The notes under the pieces: model-generated
Databases searched by the model: none
The model's input: only the letters and a program-made list of their open reading frames with translations
What the model was told of the DNA's origin: nothing
Assembly: GCA_003952965.2 (NCBI GenBank)
Contig: CM025851.1
Location: 24,950,092 to 25,014,091, forward strand
From: Morella rubra
Taxonomy: Eukaryota > Streptophyta > Magnoliopsida > Fagales > Myricaceae
Direction of reading: 5' to 3'
DNA length: 64,000 nucleotides
Part shown: piece after piece, positions 13,701-24,783 of the stretch
How positions within the stretch are numbered: the first letter of the stretch is position 1
Layout of the letters: each line of letters starts with the position of its first letter
Program-made: the position numbers and the translations under genes

Positions 13701-13942
13701 TGTGTGCGTTTATATATCAACATATACAGTGTTTTAGGCAAGCACTTTCGAAGGAACATTATGCTTCTGAACTATTCACCTATCTGCGATCTTTTTTATT
13801 TTTTATTATTTGTGTTTCAGTTACTGGGAAACTTTGGCCAAAGCTTTATGAGATTAAGTTACATCCAGCAAAGAAACAAATTAAAAGTGGAGTTATTGAA
13901 CAGCTTTGCTTGCGTATGCCAGCCCATTTTGCTAAGCCATAG
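7769..13942 (+). CDS. QCT: Glutaminyl-peptide cyclotransferase (plant glutaminyl cyclase)
   Basis: Converts N-terminal glutamine of secreted proteins to pyroglutamate; the plant type is a five-bladed beta-propeller unrelated to the animal enzyme. Eleven exons: 7769-8035, 9203-9259, 9971-10006, 10315-10379, 11438-11501, 12323-12440, 12727-12824, 12997-13067, 13194-13221, 13470-13524 and 13821-13942, all with GT-AG borders and matching phases; 326 residues. A hydrophobic signal-anchor (YLIFSGLFILSVLAFLGISL) near residues 37-56 suggests a secretory/ER luminal location. Family hallmarks: EFPHDSNAFTQG, GTIFESTGLYG, YFGEGLTLLGER, QDGWGLATDGK, LNELEFINREVWANVW and GIDVLNGIAWD. I chose the Met at 7769 (MASGSLHRKK) because it resembles the start of the Arabidopsis protein and gives the usual length. 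An in-frame Met at 7649 would add 40 residues, one at 7589 would add 60. Intron 1 (1.17 kb) carries a long T/G homopolymer tract. Confidence 0.92.
8709..8739. repeat. T-tract followed by 15-base G-tract
   Basis: Inside intron 1 of the glutaminyl cyclase gene, a run of T is followed by TGTT and then 15 consecutive G at 8725-8739. It is a simple-sequence tract of unknown function and a likely site of length variation. Confidence 0.85.
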
Positions 13943-14741
13943 ATAAATACCTGTGAAAGGCTTCACATGCTACTACGGGTGGCTGGGAGATGATCTTCTT
14001 AAAGACCATGCAATTTTGTGTCCACTTAACTTGTGTCACTGCTCAGTGCTCAGGAAATGGTTAATCTGGAGAAGAAAAGCCACAATGCTGTTAGCCTGTT
14101 TTGTTGAACACTTGGAAACTTGGAAGCCAGAAAAAGCAAGGTGCTTTGGCGGAGGGTTTTTTTTTTTTGTCTAAGCTACTTTGGCGGAGGGATTATTTGC
14201 ACCAAAATGTAGTAGTCAAGAGTGAGGAATGGGTCTTGTAGAAAGAATCTTTTGGATGATAACAAGTACACGGAACGGATATTTATGGTAGCTTAAATAT
14301 TTCATTTCAGATGATACTTGGTGTTTCAGTTTCATTTCCTTTCTTTTTCGAGGGCGACCGGCCTGCCATGTATAGAAGCCGAAGTGTTCAACTCTCGGCA
14401 ACATCATTTGCACGTAGGAGATAGGACCGCTTTATGTTTTATATCTGAAAGCTCAATTGGCAATACGCACCGCGTGGAGTAACCTTCAAAGAGGACTTCC
14501 GGAGATCTAAGAGAATGTAATAACCTTCTAATTGCATTGATGTGGCAATTGGCATTCTTTCACTTTAGGTTTAATTAATTGGCCGAGTTCCTTGATTTGG
14601 TTATTCATTTTTAATTCTTCTCCTGAGAGTCTATGGGGTTAACTATTTAACTGAAAATAATCCTTGAATATATCTACGTGGCTAATGAAAAACATGTCAT
14701 CATTAATTATCAAATTCGCTTAGTCATGTCACTTAATAATA
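13943..14741. other. Intergenic after glutaminyl cyclase
   Basis: The first few hundred bases are probably the 3' UTR of glutaminyl cyclase. No other gene was recognised before the nested transposon that starts near 14742. Confidence 0.5.
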
Positions 14742-15610
14742 TAGGTGGGCAAAAATCGCCGGCCTAAAATTGACCCCATTCAACCTAAATGGATCGAGTT
14801 ACCTCAGGTTAAGGGTTGGGTTTAGGTAAGGGTGAATATTGGAACGAATGAAATTGGAATGCCTTATTCTAGTTTTGGTACTTATTAGATTCAAATATTT
14901 AGTTCTGATTACATTCCGATAAATACTAGAACGGAACAAGAATTTCTGGAATTGGAAATTTGAAATTCTGGTTTCCTTATGTGACCTTTATTTGGCTAGA
15001 TTATTTTTAGGCCTTAAAGAATTTCGCGTCGGAATTTTGCACAAATTGTTTTGTTATACATCATAAATTAACAATAAATAAAATATAAAATAAATATTCA
15101 TCTAAATCTAAAATAAACATTTATCTAAAATAAAATTACAACATTCTAAAATTATGGACATCAAAAAAAGGTTTGAGCCCTATTTTAAAATTAAAATGTT
15201 TTAAACCCTATCTAAAATAAATAAATATTCACTCAAAATCTAAAGTAAAATTATAAGATTTTGAACTATATTTTTTATTAAAATAAAAAAAAAATGGAAC
15301 CGAAAATTCCACTAGAATTTCTAATTCCGATTTCAAAAAATACATTCTGATTCCAATATATATCAAAATCGGAACCGGAATTACAATATTGAAATTAAAA
15401 CTAAGAATTCTGATATTGGCCGGAATTTTTACTCACCCTTAGGTTTGGGTCTCCAATACTCTTTTTTTTCTTCTTCCTTTTTTTTTTTTTTTTCCTCTTA
15501 TCCCCTTATTAAAATTGGCGCCACTTTATTCATGGGGAGATTGGCCAACTTGAACCCAACAGGTTTGAGGCCGGGTTGGTCAACCCTCTCCTGGACTTTG
15601 CCCACCCCTA
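14742..15610. mobile_element. hAT-like non-autonomous element (MITE), interrupted
   Basis: The left end TAGGTGGGCAAA and the right end TTTGCCCACCCCTA are near-perfect inverted terminal repeats of the TAGGGGTGGGCAAA type common in plant hAT MITEs. Flanks are similar but not identical (CTTAATAA against CTTAGTAG), compatible with a decayed 8-bp target duplication. No transposase is present. A second element is inserted in it at 14828-15440. Confidence 0.55.
14828..15440. mobile_element. MITE-like element nested in the hAT MITE
   Basis: This 613-bp AT-rich stretch has inverted ends AAGGGTGA and TCACCCTT and is flanked on both sides by AGGT (14824-14827 and 15441-15444). Short motifs around GGAATT and AATTCC recur on both strands inside it. 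It has no coding capacity. Superfamily is uncertain. Confidence 0.5.
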
Positions 15611-16201
15611 CTTAGTAGTGAGACGTTTTCTATTAGCAAAATATACTTAAATGTCGTCTGTGGTCCGTATTTAGATGGAATGATCTTCTTAAAATAAGTA
15701 GTTTAAAGAGAAGAATGAAAAATGAGGGATAAAATTGAAAAAAGAATTAAATCTGATGAATTAAATTGAGCATTCATTTGCTTAGAAAAAAAAAAATTTG
15801 AGCATTCATTTTATCCCAGTGGACGATTTATATGATGCAGATACACACATGGGAATAACCTGTTTCATTAAAAGAGGCAACGGGACATTATCAAAGAATC
15901 TTTTAATTGGCCACTGAACTTTTAACTCTCGCCCGCCGACGATTATCCTCCTTCGGTGACCCCAAAGGTAGGCCAACACAAGTTATGTGAAATGATCAAT
16001 TTGACTTTACCCAGCTCTCGAAATCTGCAGGCTTTCTCCCTCAGTAGCCGTTACTCTACGGCTCTACCCGCTCCCGACGACATTATAGCGGGCAAGATTT
16101 CTTTCTCTTTTATGTGTTCTCGTATTGCTATTTCCTTTGCATAACTTGGACGAGAAGCCCATGTCTTTCGTGAGATATAGTGTGCACCTCGTGTTCGATG
16201 A
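15611..16201. other. Intergenic upstream of the 16.3-kb gene
   Basis: Probably promoter DNA of the following gene. An open stretch at 15956-16144 reads like a possible leader exon (LQAFSLSSRYSTALPAPDD), but no convincing splice pair links it downstream. Confidence 0.3.
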
Positions 16202-16305
16202 ATGGTCGTGGCGAAGTTCTACCGCGATATGTTAAGCTTGGATGCTGATTTTGGTCCGAAAGGTCGTGTTTTTACTTCATGTAAAGGACTCGGAGCTGGC
16301 TTAGA

Positions 16306-17571
16306 ATGGTGTACAAATATTTTCAAAAGCTTGTTCATGGATGTCTACAAACTAAGCGAAATGGAGCTGTCTATGTAAATGTGATGCTATGTCACTGCTC
16401 GGAAGCATCCCCTCAAGAGCCTTTGCCTTGTGAATGGTATGAGAAGGAATTTCCACATATGACAAAGTTGAGCGAATCTTTGAGAAATGTGCACAGGCTT
16501 GATGGAAGGCTAGTTGATGCCGGCGCTAATTCGGTAGTCTTTGATGATCAAATTGAACGCAGAATGCAAACATTTATGTCCCTTGCGAGGGTCTTCATTG
16601 GATCTCCATCTGTTCAGCAAGCGGTTCAGAAAAACGTGATGGCCTACTCCCAGGCGAGTGCCAATTGCACCCCATTTGTTTGTTTCAGTACACCTAGGGA
16701 AAGAGAGCCAATGATTGTGAATTCACTCACCAAGGTGTGCAACTTCCTGAACATTTCCGCACAACAAAGGAAGCTGGTCCGTCTCACTGTATGCCCACAG
16801 GTCACACAACAGCGGATATGGACAGGTGCACTTGAGGAGATCCTCAATCAATTGAAAACGGAGTTGGATTTGTCAACTTGTCGATGCTCTAGCAAAGGGA
16901 TCAAGATGGGTCAGCAGATAGTTTCAAGCTGTCTGAAGTTCTTGGCTGAAACAGCTGTTTCTTATGACCATGACTCCACTTCATGGATGCGGCTCACGCC
17001 TGCAAAAATTATAGACTCGTCTGCTTCACATAAATGGCAAGATGTGCTTGAGATGTTCAACGATCTCATTGATTGTTTGAAGAGTGAAAAAGAATTATGT
17101 TCTCTTGCGGTGAAGCTTGAGATCATGAAAGAAGGGCTTTCTCAAATTAAGGATGTATTGATTGATAAGAGTATTGGGTACAAGGAAGCTCGACATCAAG
17201 AGAACCTAGTGCAGAAGAAATTGTCCAAGACATTGGGTCACTCGTCGAAATGCTTGTTCATTCTTCTGTTATATTATCTCTACGGACATGTTCAAGATGT
17301 AGAAGTGGACATATGTGGTGGAATTTATAGCATTGGTGAGAATAGTTTTTGCTTGTGCATGGGAAAGATATTGACAACAGAAGAGGATAAGATTATCAGG
17401 AGTGCAGTGAGGCAGTTGGACAGGGCTCTTCGGCTTTTCAAATTTGTATGGGAAACTGCTGGGATGACAGGAGTTTTGGAGCTGCAAGGCCATTTATGGT
17501 GTGTTGGAGCTGCGAGCAGGACGCTAAAATATAGAGGCAGTACGTTCTTCCTACACGACATAAGCGTTTGA
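16306..17571 (+). CDS. Uncharacterised plant protein, single long exon
   Basis: A continuous 421-codon frame of normal composition that I do not recognise. It has no signal peptide. Residues about 235-295 look helical and charged (DVLEMFNDLIDCLKSEKEL, then KLEIMKEGLSQIKDVL), possibly coiled coil. A short hydrophobic stretch (CLFILLLYYLYGHV, about 315-328) and an LDRALRLFKFVWETAGM segment follow. The ORF length makes chance unlikely. The start is uncertain: another frame (16202-16378, MVVAKFYRDMLSLDADFG) also looks protein-like and overlaps the 5' end, so the true N-terminus may lie there through an unseen splice, or the gene may carry a frameshift near 16305-16375. Function unknown. Confidence 0.6.
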   Translation: MVYKYFQKLVHGCLQTKRNGAVYVNVMLCHCSEASPQEPLPCEWYEKEFPHMTKLSESLRNVHRLDGRLVDAGANSVVFDDQIERRMQTFMSLARVFIGSPSVQQAVQKNVMAYSQASANCTPFVCFSTPREREPMIVNSLTKVCNFLNISAQQRKLVRLTVCPQVTQQRIWTGALEEILNQLKTELDLSTCRCSSKGIKMGQQIVSSCLKFLAETAVSYDHDSTSWMRLTPAKIIDSSASHKWQDVLEMFNDLIDCLKSEKELCSLAVKLEIMKEGLSQIKDVLIDKSIGYKEARHQENLVQKKLSKTLGHSSKCLFILLLYYLYGHVQDVEVDICGGIYSIGENSFCLCMGKILTTEEDKIIRSAVRQLDRALRLFKFVWETAGMTGVLELQGHLWCVGAASRTLKYRGSTFFLHDISV

Positions 17572-19262
17572 CCAAAAATTCCTAACCAGATCAGTTCACA
17601 TTTTGCAAGCTAGTTATGAACTGATGAATGCACCGTCCATGCAACGCACTTCAAGTCCTTCATCAACGGAATTGAAATCACCGTCCTGTTCTTAGCATCA
17701 GGGTTCTTGAGATTTCACCAAGGCAATGTGGTAATGTCATGCTCTGCGTCCTTCCATTGAAGAATTTATATGAACAAGCTGACAATGCAGATGGGTTCTT
17801 TCGATCGAAACTTGGTAATTAAACTGGTGTTCATATGCTCTAGTACAAGTTTTGGATTTTTGTTTTTTCTGAACTTTTCCCTTGGAGCACCATTCCAAAC
17901 CTCTTGTAAGGGCTTAGGCGGAGAGACTTTTGGAAAATTGTTGACGGTCTCACGGCCTGCTCTTTTCTGAAGGTGCTTAATCTATAATTTTTAAAGGTCA
18001 AGATATAATCAATCAGCATTTCTTAAATTTTAAAATTTAAAATTTAGAAACCTTTCAAAAATAATAAATCATTTTTTCAATTCCTGGCAATTCAAAATAA
18101 CACAAATTAACTCGGGGTCCGGGGAATTTAATTTGACAAATAACAATTACAACTCAGTTTCTTCATTGTAATTGGAATACTAAATGCTTGACCCTAACTA
18201 TCTTCTTATAGCATCTCAATTTTAAATTCTTATGAACATGATCAATCCCGTTTTGACAATTTCAGAAGGTGTGAGATCCCTGTCGAACTCTGAATTCTTT
18301 AAATATAATTCTATTCATTGTTTTAGACAAAGTTCATTAATATATTTAACCAGGCTCCCCTTGTTAAAAGGAGAAAATAAGAGAGAGAATCTTGAGAGAA
18401 AAAAGTATAATGATTATATTTGTTTGTGTTTTTTAGAACATTTTTTTTTGCAATAATTAAAAAAAATTTGAGACATGTTTTTGGATGTTTGTTAGAATGA
18501 GATGATCTATAGAAGAGATGTTGTCAAACTCTCAAAATTTTTTACTACAAACTCAAAATTCTTGAATTTTTTGCTTGTCAAACATCACCTAACTATTAGA
18601 GAATGTGAGAGTAAGAAAATATATTTGGTAAGAAGATTTTTGTGAGAAGTGCCTTTTTATGGATTTTGAAAAAAAAAATTGATTTTTGTGTTGTTTTTTC
18701 ACAAAAATTGTGGCCAATGATTAAATAGAAAATTTTATAGATTGAAATATTTTTTTTGTGTGAAAAAAATAAAAGTTTTCAAAACGACTAAACAAACATA
18801 ACTATCTTTGCAAGTCAAATTATATACACACAAAATCTTATCAAATTCTTTTATTTTTCTTACTATATTCACGAACTTGGAAATAAAAAAAGTTGGGTTT
18901 TCTAATGAAAAGAAAGAGAGTGGTGATGCAGAGCCTCCCCAAGAAAACAACGAGCCGGTTTGTCTGTGATCTCAAATAAACCAGTTATGGTGACTCGCAC
19001 GTTACCACAGGTACTGATAACCTGGCATTTGTTGAGGAGCCAAAAGACTTATTGGTTCATCACTACCACTACAAGCTGGCTTCCTGTAACAAATCATTAT
19101 CAAGTTTCCCGTTATTGTCGCCAGTTAGTTAGGTACTTGAAAATTTTCAATTCTTCAAACAGACTTCTACCTAATATCACCTCTTTTGCTGCCTTCTTGT
19201 TTTCTTTGTAACTTCCATAGTGCTGAGCTTTTAATTCTCATTTCATATGCGGCTATATCAGC
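17572..19262. other. AT-rich intergenic DNA
   Basis: No gene recognised. It contains A/T homopolymer runs and short palindromic AATTTTAAAATTT-type sequence near 18025-18045. The last few hundred bases should include the promoter of the receptor-like kinase. Confidence 0.5.
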
Positions 19263-22066
19263 ATGTCCTTCACAGCTACTGTCAAGAGAATGTTCTCTAA
19301 GCATATCCCAGTCTTAGGCATTCCCTTATGGCTTCTGATCATAGTTCTCATTGCCGCCTTCATTGTTCTCTTTGTTGTCATCCTATTTCTCTGCTTCAAA
19401 AATGGTCGTCGCCGAAAGCCTCACAAACACGACAACTTTTGTTTACCGAATCCCGTCTCTCCCAAGCATGGTTATTCCAATAGGTTCAGCATGTCGGACA
19501 CGGGGCTAATTTCACGGTACATGTACGAGGTTGAGATTAGCGATGGGAGGTCTCAGGAACATCATGCAGAGTTGGCGGATCCTTCATCTATTCCGGCTGG
19601 GGGGACTCGTACTCAACAACGTTGTGCTGTGACTGATGATGCGGAATCGGTTGCTATGAACTTGCCGGTGGCTTGCGATGTTGGGAGGGGAAGCAGCTTC
19701 AGTCTAAGAGAGATTGAGATTGCGACAGACGGGTTGGCAACAGAAAATGTGATCGGTAGTGGGGATCATGGGGTTGTTTATCGCGGAATTTTGTCGGGTA
19801 ATACGCGAGTGGCTGTGAAGAAGTTAGTGAATGACAGGTACCCTGTTTTTGATTGCTTCTATATATCAGTGTTTAGGGGTGACAGATACCCTGTTGTTGA
19901 TTGCTTCTATATATCAGTGTTAAACAATACTAATTAGCAGAATCAAAATGTTGTTAAAATTTTTTCCTGCTTTTCTGGTTCAACATTAGTTGATGCTAGA
20001 GAATTATATTACATTAAGAGGCAGAATCAATTTCTGCTGAATTAAAATCACACGGTTTTAAAATGCAAGCTACTGTATAAATATGTCTCTTGTAATTCAA
20101 TCCTGTCTTTTTACTTCTATGTTCTGCAAAGCATGAAACATACCAGAGGCATCTTTCTGATCAGGTTTCCATTTGATACAATGCGTCATTAGAAGTGCAA
20201 ACTAATGCAGCACCGAAATTCTGATACCATTGAGGAACCCTATACTTTGGGTCGACCAAAACTACATAAGAAACTTACTCCGGTATCAGAACTCATATAT
20301 TAGCTCTTCCTCTCCATCTTGTTCTTGGGTCAATCAATTTTCGTCCTCTATGCACACTCACACACACGGATCTAACAATCAGTATAGGTCCCATGCTCCC
20401 TTATCTTAGACTCGGATGGTGATTTGTGTGGTTTATAGTTTTGCTGCCGATCACAATGATATCGACTATGAAGTATGATTGGGTTCCCTATAAATTATAT
20501 GCTCAGTATCTGCAGCCAGATGATCTTGTTTCTGAATTATGATGTACCTTATGAGATCCTAATATCATTCGATGCAACTAATAACCAGCGGTTGCCAAGA
20601 TGAGGACTTCATAGCAGAAGCGGAGACATTTGGGCAATTAAGGCACAAGAATTTGGTGAAGTTGCTTGGATACTGGATTAAAGGAACTCACAGGTATCAA
20701 TTTTTATCTTTCTTTAGGACAATTGATCATGTTAGTTTTGTGTTCTTGACTTCAATATTATGAGAATGTTTCAGATACTATTCTGGGATTCAGATTTTCA
20801 CACAATTAATATGGCTTCCCTTTCTGTTAGGATGCTTGTATACGAGTACATAGATAACGGTGATTTGCACCAGTGGCTTCATGGAAGGCGGCCAGAAGAA
20901 GTGAGTCCTCTAACATGGAGTGTAAGGGTGAATATTATCCGAGGAATTGCAAAAGGGTGAGATGTCGCTTCTAAATCTTAGATGTACCTTATCTCTTTTC
21001 TTATTATGCTTTTGTAGAACTCATTATAAGTTAAAAAATTCGTGCTTCTGCAGACTAGCCTACCTTCATGAAGATCTTGAACCAAAAGTTGTTCATGGAT
21101 GCCTAAAATCGAGCAATATACTGCTTGATCACCAATGGAATCCAAGGATAACTGATTTTGGCCTTGCTAAGCTTTGTGATCCTGAGTGGAGTCGCACAAG
21201 AATGGAAACATTAGGGTCAGTTTCTTTGCTTCTTGAATATTAAGACGCGTGAAAGATGTGATCAGAGTCTTTTTCTAAACCCTTTTTAATTGATTCATGA
21301 CGTGAAAATTGCAAAAAATCTTCAGTTATATTGTAGCTCCAGCAAATGCTTCAACTGATACATTCACTGAGAAGACTGATGTTTATAGCTTTGGTATACT
21401 TGTCATGGAGATCATCTCTGGGTGGACCCCTATAAATAGCCATCAACCCCAAGTAAGGTTACCCAACTTTGGGTAAATTTGGTGCTTTTCTTCTTATAAA
21501 TTTCAATTAAAAGAAAATTTTCTTATTGTTTGTAGCCACCTAGATTCTGATTTAAGAATTGTCTTTTTTGGTATTGCAGCCATATTTGGTTGAGTGGTTA
21601 AAGTCCATGGTTGCAAATCACAAAATTGATTTTGTGGTGGATCCTAAATTGTCAGAAATGCCTTCTTCAAAGGAACTCAAACGGATTATTTTGGTAGCTC
21701 TTCGATGTGTTGATCCTGATATGAATCAGAGGCCTAAAATGGGAGATGTGGTTCACATGCTGGAGCCATGCGACTTGCTATTCACCGAAGTAAGAACTAA
21801 CTAGGAAATTTCTTCCGAAATATCAATTCTTTTTCTGTTTCTGACAATTCCATTTGCGTTATTTTGATACTAATTAGGATCGCCGGATTAGGAGAGGAAC
21901 TTCTCGGCGTAATGACCCTGAATTAGATGATGATGGTCCTATCAGAACAAATGAAGGTGAAGGCAGCAGTAGATCATCACAGGAAAATGGCAGTGGAAAT
22001 AACACTATTGATCATGAAGGCCAATGGCCAATGAGTTTAAGGTATACAGTTTTTTCAAGACCATGA
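19263..22066 (+). CDS. Short-ectodomain receptor-like kinase, probable pseudokinase
   Basis: Seven exons (19263-19837, 20589-20693, 20831-20956, 21054-21215, 21326-21452, 21580-21789, 21878-22066) join in frame to 497 residues. One membrane span lies near residues 18-45 ([20 protein letters not shown]) after a very short N-terminus, then a juxtamembrane region and a kinase domain. The layout matches the plant RLK group in which [19 protein letters not shown] precedes the kinase. The Gly loop ([12 protein letters not shown], about 164-175), VAVK lysine (about 186) and DFG (303-305) are kept. The catalytic loop is HGCLKSSN instead of HRDxKxxN, so C285 replaces the catalytic Asp, and APE is APA at 327-329. 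Phosphotransfer should be lost or very weak while ATP binding may persist. All splice sites and the frame are intact, so a scaffolding or regulatory role is more likely than simple decay. The Ser/Asp-rich tail has no domain I recognise. Confidence 0.85.
19832..19922 (+). repeat. Tandem duplication covering the exon-1 splice donor
   Basis: A segment of about 43 bases beginning TGACAGGTACCCTG occurs at about 19832-19875 and again about 48 bases downstream (19880-19922) as TGACAGATACCCTG. The first copy holds the exon-1 donor (GT at 19838). In the second copy that GT is AT, so only one donor remains usable. Confidence 0.85.
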
Positions 22067-22765
22067 CAGAGATTATATCTCCACAGTTCAATTAACTCAT
22101 GCCATAAAATAGTAGCTAAGATGTAATTTCTTGTCGTATTCCCCCATCCTAATGCTTAAACTACCCATGATATTTTTTTATTGAAACTATCATAAACCCA
22201 GTGTACATTACACCAATGTTGATTGTCTTTGGAGGCTTTCCAGGCTCTTCCTTATGAGAGTCAGGGCATTCTTACAGACAGGGTTGCAGTAATTAAAGTA
22301 AATCTAAATCAATAAAGTTGATGTTTATTTAGATGAGAGTGTCATATATAGTAGCTGAAAGTTCTAAATTTCCAACTCTGACAATGCCAGAATACCAGGT
22401 AGGGCCTGTAGGCATCAGAGTATGCATGACTTGATATTCAGAGAAGTTGAGGCACCATGGATGGTATAAACTGCTTAATTGGCTTGTAAAAAAAATCCAT
22501 TCAATTTCCATAGCACAAGAAAAGATAAATATCAATGTAAAAAGTGAGCCTGTATCTGTTGCAAATCACGAGAAGAACGAGAAATAAAAAACAGACAATA
22601 GGTAAAAGAAAAAGCAATTTCTATCAGCTCCATTGCACTAGCTTGCTCGTGAGAATACAGAGCATAGGTGAACGGAACTACAATACTATCAAACCCTACG
22701 TTATTTGGTCCCTTTTTAAGAACTTTTTGACAACCAACATGTCAAGTTACATTATATATGCACTC
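22067..22765. other. Convergent intergenic, RLK / GH28
   Basis: The 3' ends of the receptor-like kinase (+) and the GH28 gene (-) converge here. This should hold both 3' UTRs. No further gene seen. Confidence 0.6.
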
Positions 22766-24783
22766 TCACGGCTCAACTGCAGCGGCAGCAGTACAATTCT
22801 CCAGCTGAACCTCATCAATCGGCAGCTTATCCTCAGGAAAAGGACACTCAACTGCTTCCTTCTCAGGCAAAAAATCGCATGCCTTTGGTGTCACGTTGCT
22901 TGTTACTCCCGCAATGGAAGAACAATTCCATTGTAATGCCTTTGGCTTCTCAGTCAAGGTAATATTGACATTAGAAATGCATATTCCTGTAAAAGGATCA
23001 CTAGCGAGCCCCTCAAGTCGCGCTGAATAAGTAACATTCTCTGCCACCACGTCCTTATAATTGATTCCTTCAATCTTTGGAAGTGCTTTTGGATCGTATC
23101 CATCGTCAGGGTGTTTATTATACGAGCTCGTCATCCAGAAAACATACTTCATTGTCTTGAAATTCATTCTTCTTGCATATATGTCCTTCACGAAACCCCC
23201 TCTTCCGATGGCAGTCTTGATTCTAACACCTGATTGCGTATTAATGGCGGTGATGTCTTCAGCTCTAACATCTTCGATTCCGCCAGACATTTCACTGCCT
23301 AGAGCAATGGTAGCACTGTCAGGGGAAATGCAGGTAACCCTTCTGATGATTAGGTGCTTTGTGGGCATTCCAAAATTGATTCCATACTGATCCCAACCAC
23401 TTTTCACAGCAATGCAGTCATCCCCTGATACTATGAAGCAGTCCTCAATACGAGTGTTCGTACATGAATCTGCAAAATACAGGCCGGAGTAGAGAAAGAA
23501 TTAACTGCTAAATCACGAAAGAATTAACTAATCAGAGCATTTAGTTCAAGTGGGCAAGCACACCTGGGTCTATCCCGTCAGTATTTGGAGAGTCAACAGG
23601 CGCAAGGATTGACAACCCTTGAATTATCACGTCACTGAAATCAGAACCGGCCACAAAAAACACGAGTAAGAGGTGCTATATTTATATACTCATCTTTTGC
23701 ATGAAAGAGAAATCAAATGAAAGGAATTAGAGGCCCAAACCTGCTGTAAACCGGATGGACAAACCATGTGGGAGAGTTGACGAGAGTAAGATTAGAGATC
23801 TGGATTCGGTTAGAGTACATAATCTCAATCATGTATGGCCGAGTGAGATTGTTCAACTGGTCATTGTGATACTTCTCCCACCAAATTTCGCCCTGGCCAT
23901 CGATCTTGCCATTCTGACCTAATAATACATTTCATATGGAGCGCCCTTAAGCATATATATATATAGTCCAGCCAAAATGTTATTAATTACCGAAAAGTGA
24001 GGGATCCAATTGATCTATAATTACCAGTGATTACGACGTCGGTGAGATTGGTGCCAAATATAAGACTGCTGAACCGTGCACCAGTTCCATCCCTTCCTGT
24101 TCCATAGGAAGGCAGTGGTGCAAAAACTGGATATTCTGACTCCTCCTGTTCATTTTATCATTCAAGTATAGGGCAAATAATAGTATCAGAAACCTAGAAT
24201 TCAAGAAATTAGACGAGTGGACTGTATCTGTATATATAATAACCAAAGATTGCACAAAATTATAAGGTAAGATCAACATTATATGACCAAATGGTGGTAG
24301 AAAGTCGTACCTGAGATCCAAGAATGACAGCATCCTTGTCAAGAAAAAGGGTGAAATGGCTCGTAAGATTAAAGCTCCCAGTCAACCATTTCCCAGGAGG
24401 AATGATAAGCTGTGCCCCACCATCATTTGCAAACTTACTCAGGCTCTCAATTGCAGTTTTGAAGGCCTTGGTGTTTGATGTTTTTCCATCACCAACCGCT
24501 CCAAATTCCGCCAAACTCGCGGTGTGCTTTCGGCATGTTAATGCCTTGTACTGTAAGGTGTCCAAAATCTGAGTGTTCTCGCATTCAGCGACTCGTAAAG
24601 TAGTTAGTATTCCTAATACCAAGATCGCTGAGATCGTCTGCGTAACCTGTACGAAACCAAATAAAGAAGAATTATGTCCGTTCTAAATTCCTCTGTACAA
24701 GACAATCAGCAAAGTAAAAGTTACAGATAAACCGAAAACAAATATATCAATTTAAAGTATTTTACCCAAAAATATTGATCCAT
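22766..24783 (-). CDS. GH28 polygalacturonase-like protein
   Basis: Secreted right-handed beta-helix protein of glycoside hydrolase family 28, which in plants acts on wall pectin. Six exons on the minus strand: 24766-24783, 24311-24646, 24025-24145, 23741-23918, 23564-23634 and 22766-23469; phases agree and the product is 475 residues. The 18-base first exon (MDQYFW) joins VTQTISAILVLGIL to form a signal peptide. Active-site carboxylates are present: NTD at 235-237 and GDDC at 257-260; the substrate-binding RIK lies at 324-326. The usual GHG histidine motif is replaced by SPDSATIALGSEMSGG (290-305). From memory the plant clade around At3g61490/At4g23820 shares this, so the change is probably of the clade, not damage. 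Several N-glycosylation sequons follow. Substrate and activity are not shown by sequence. Confidence 0.88.
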
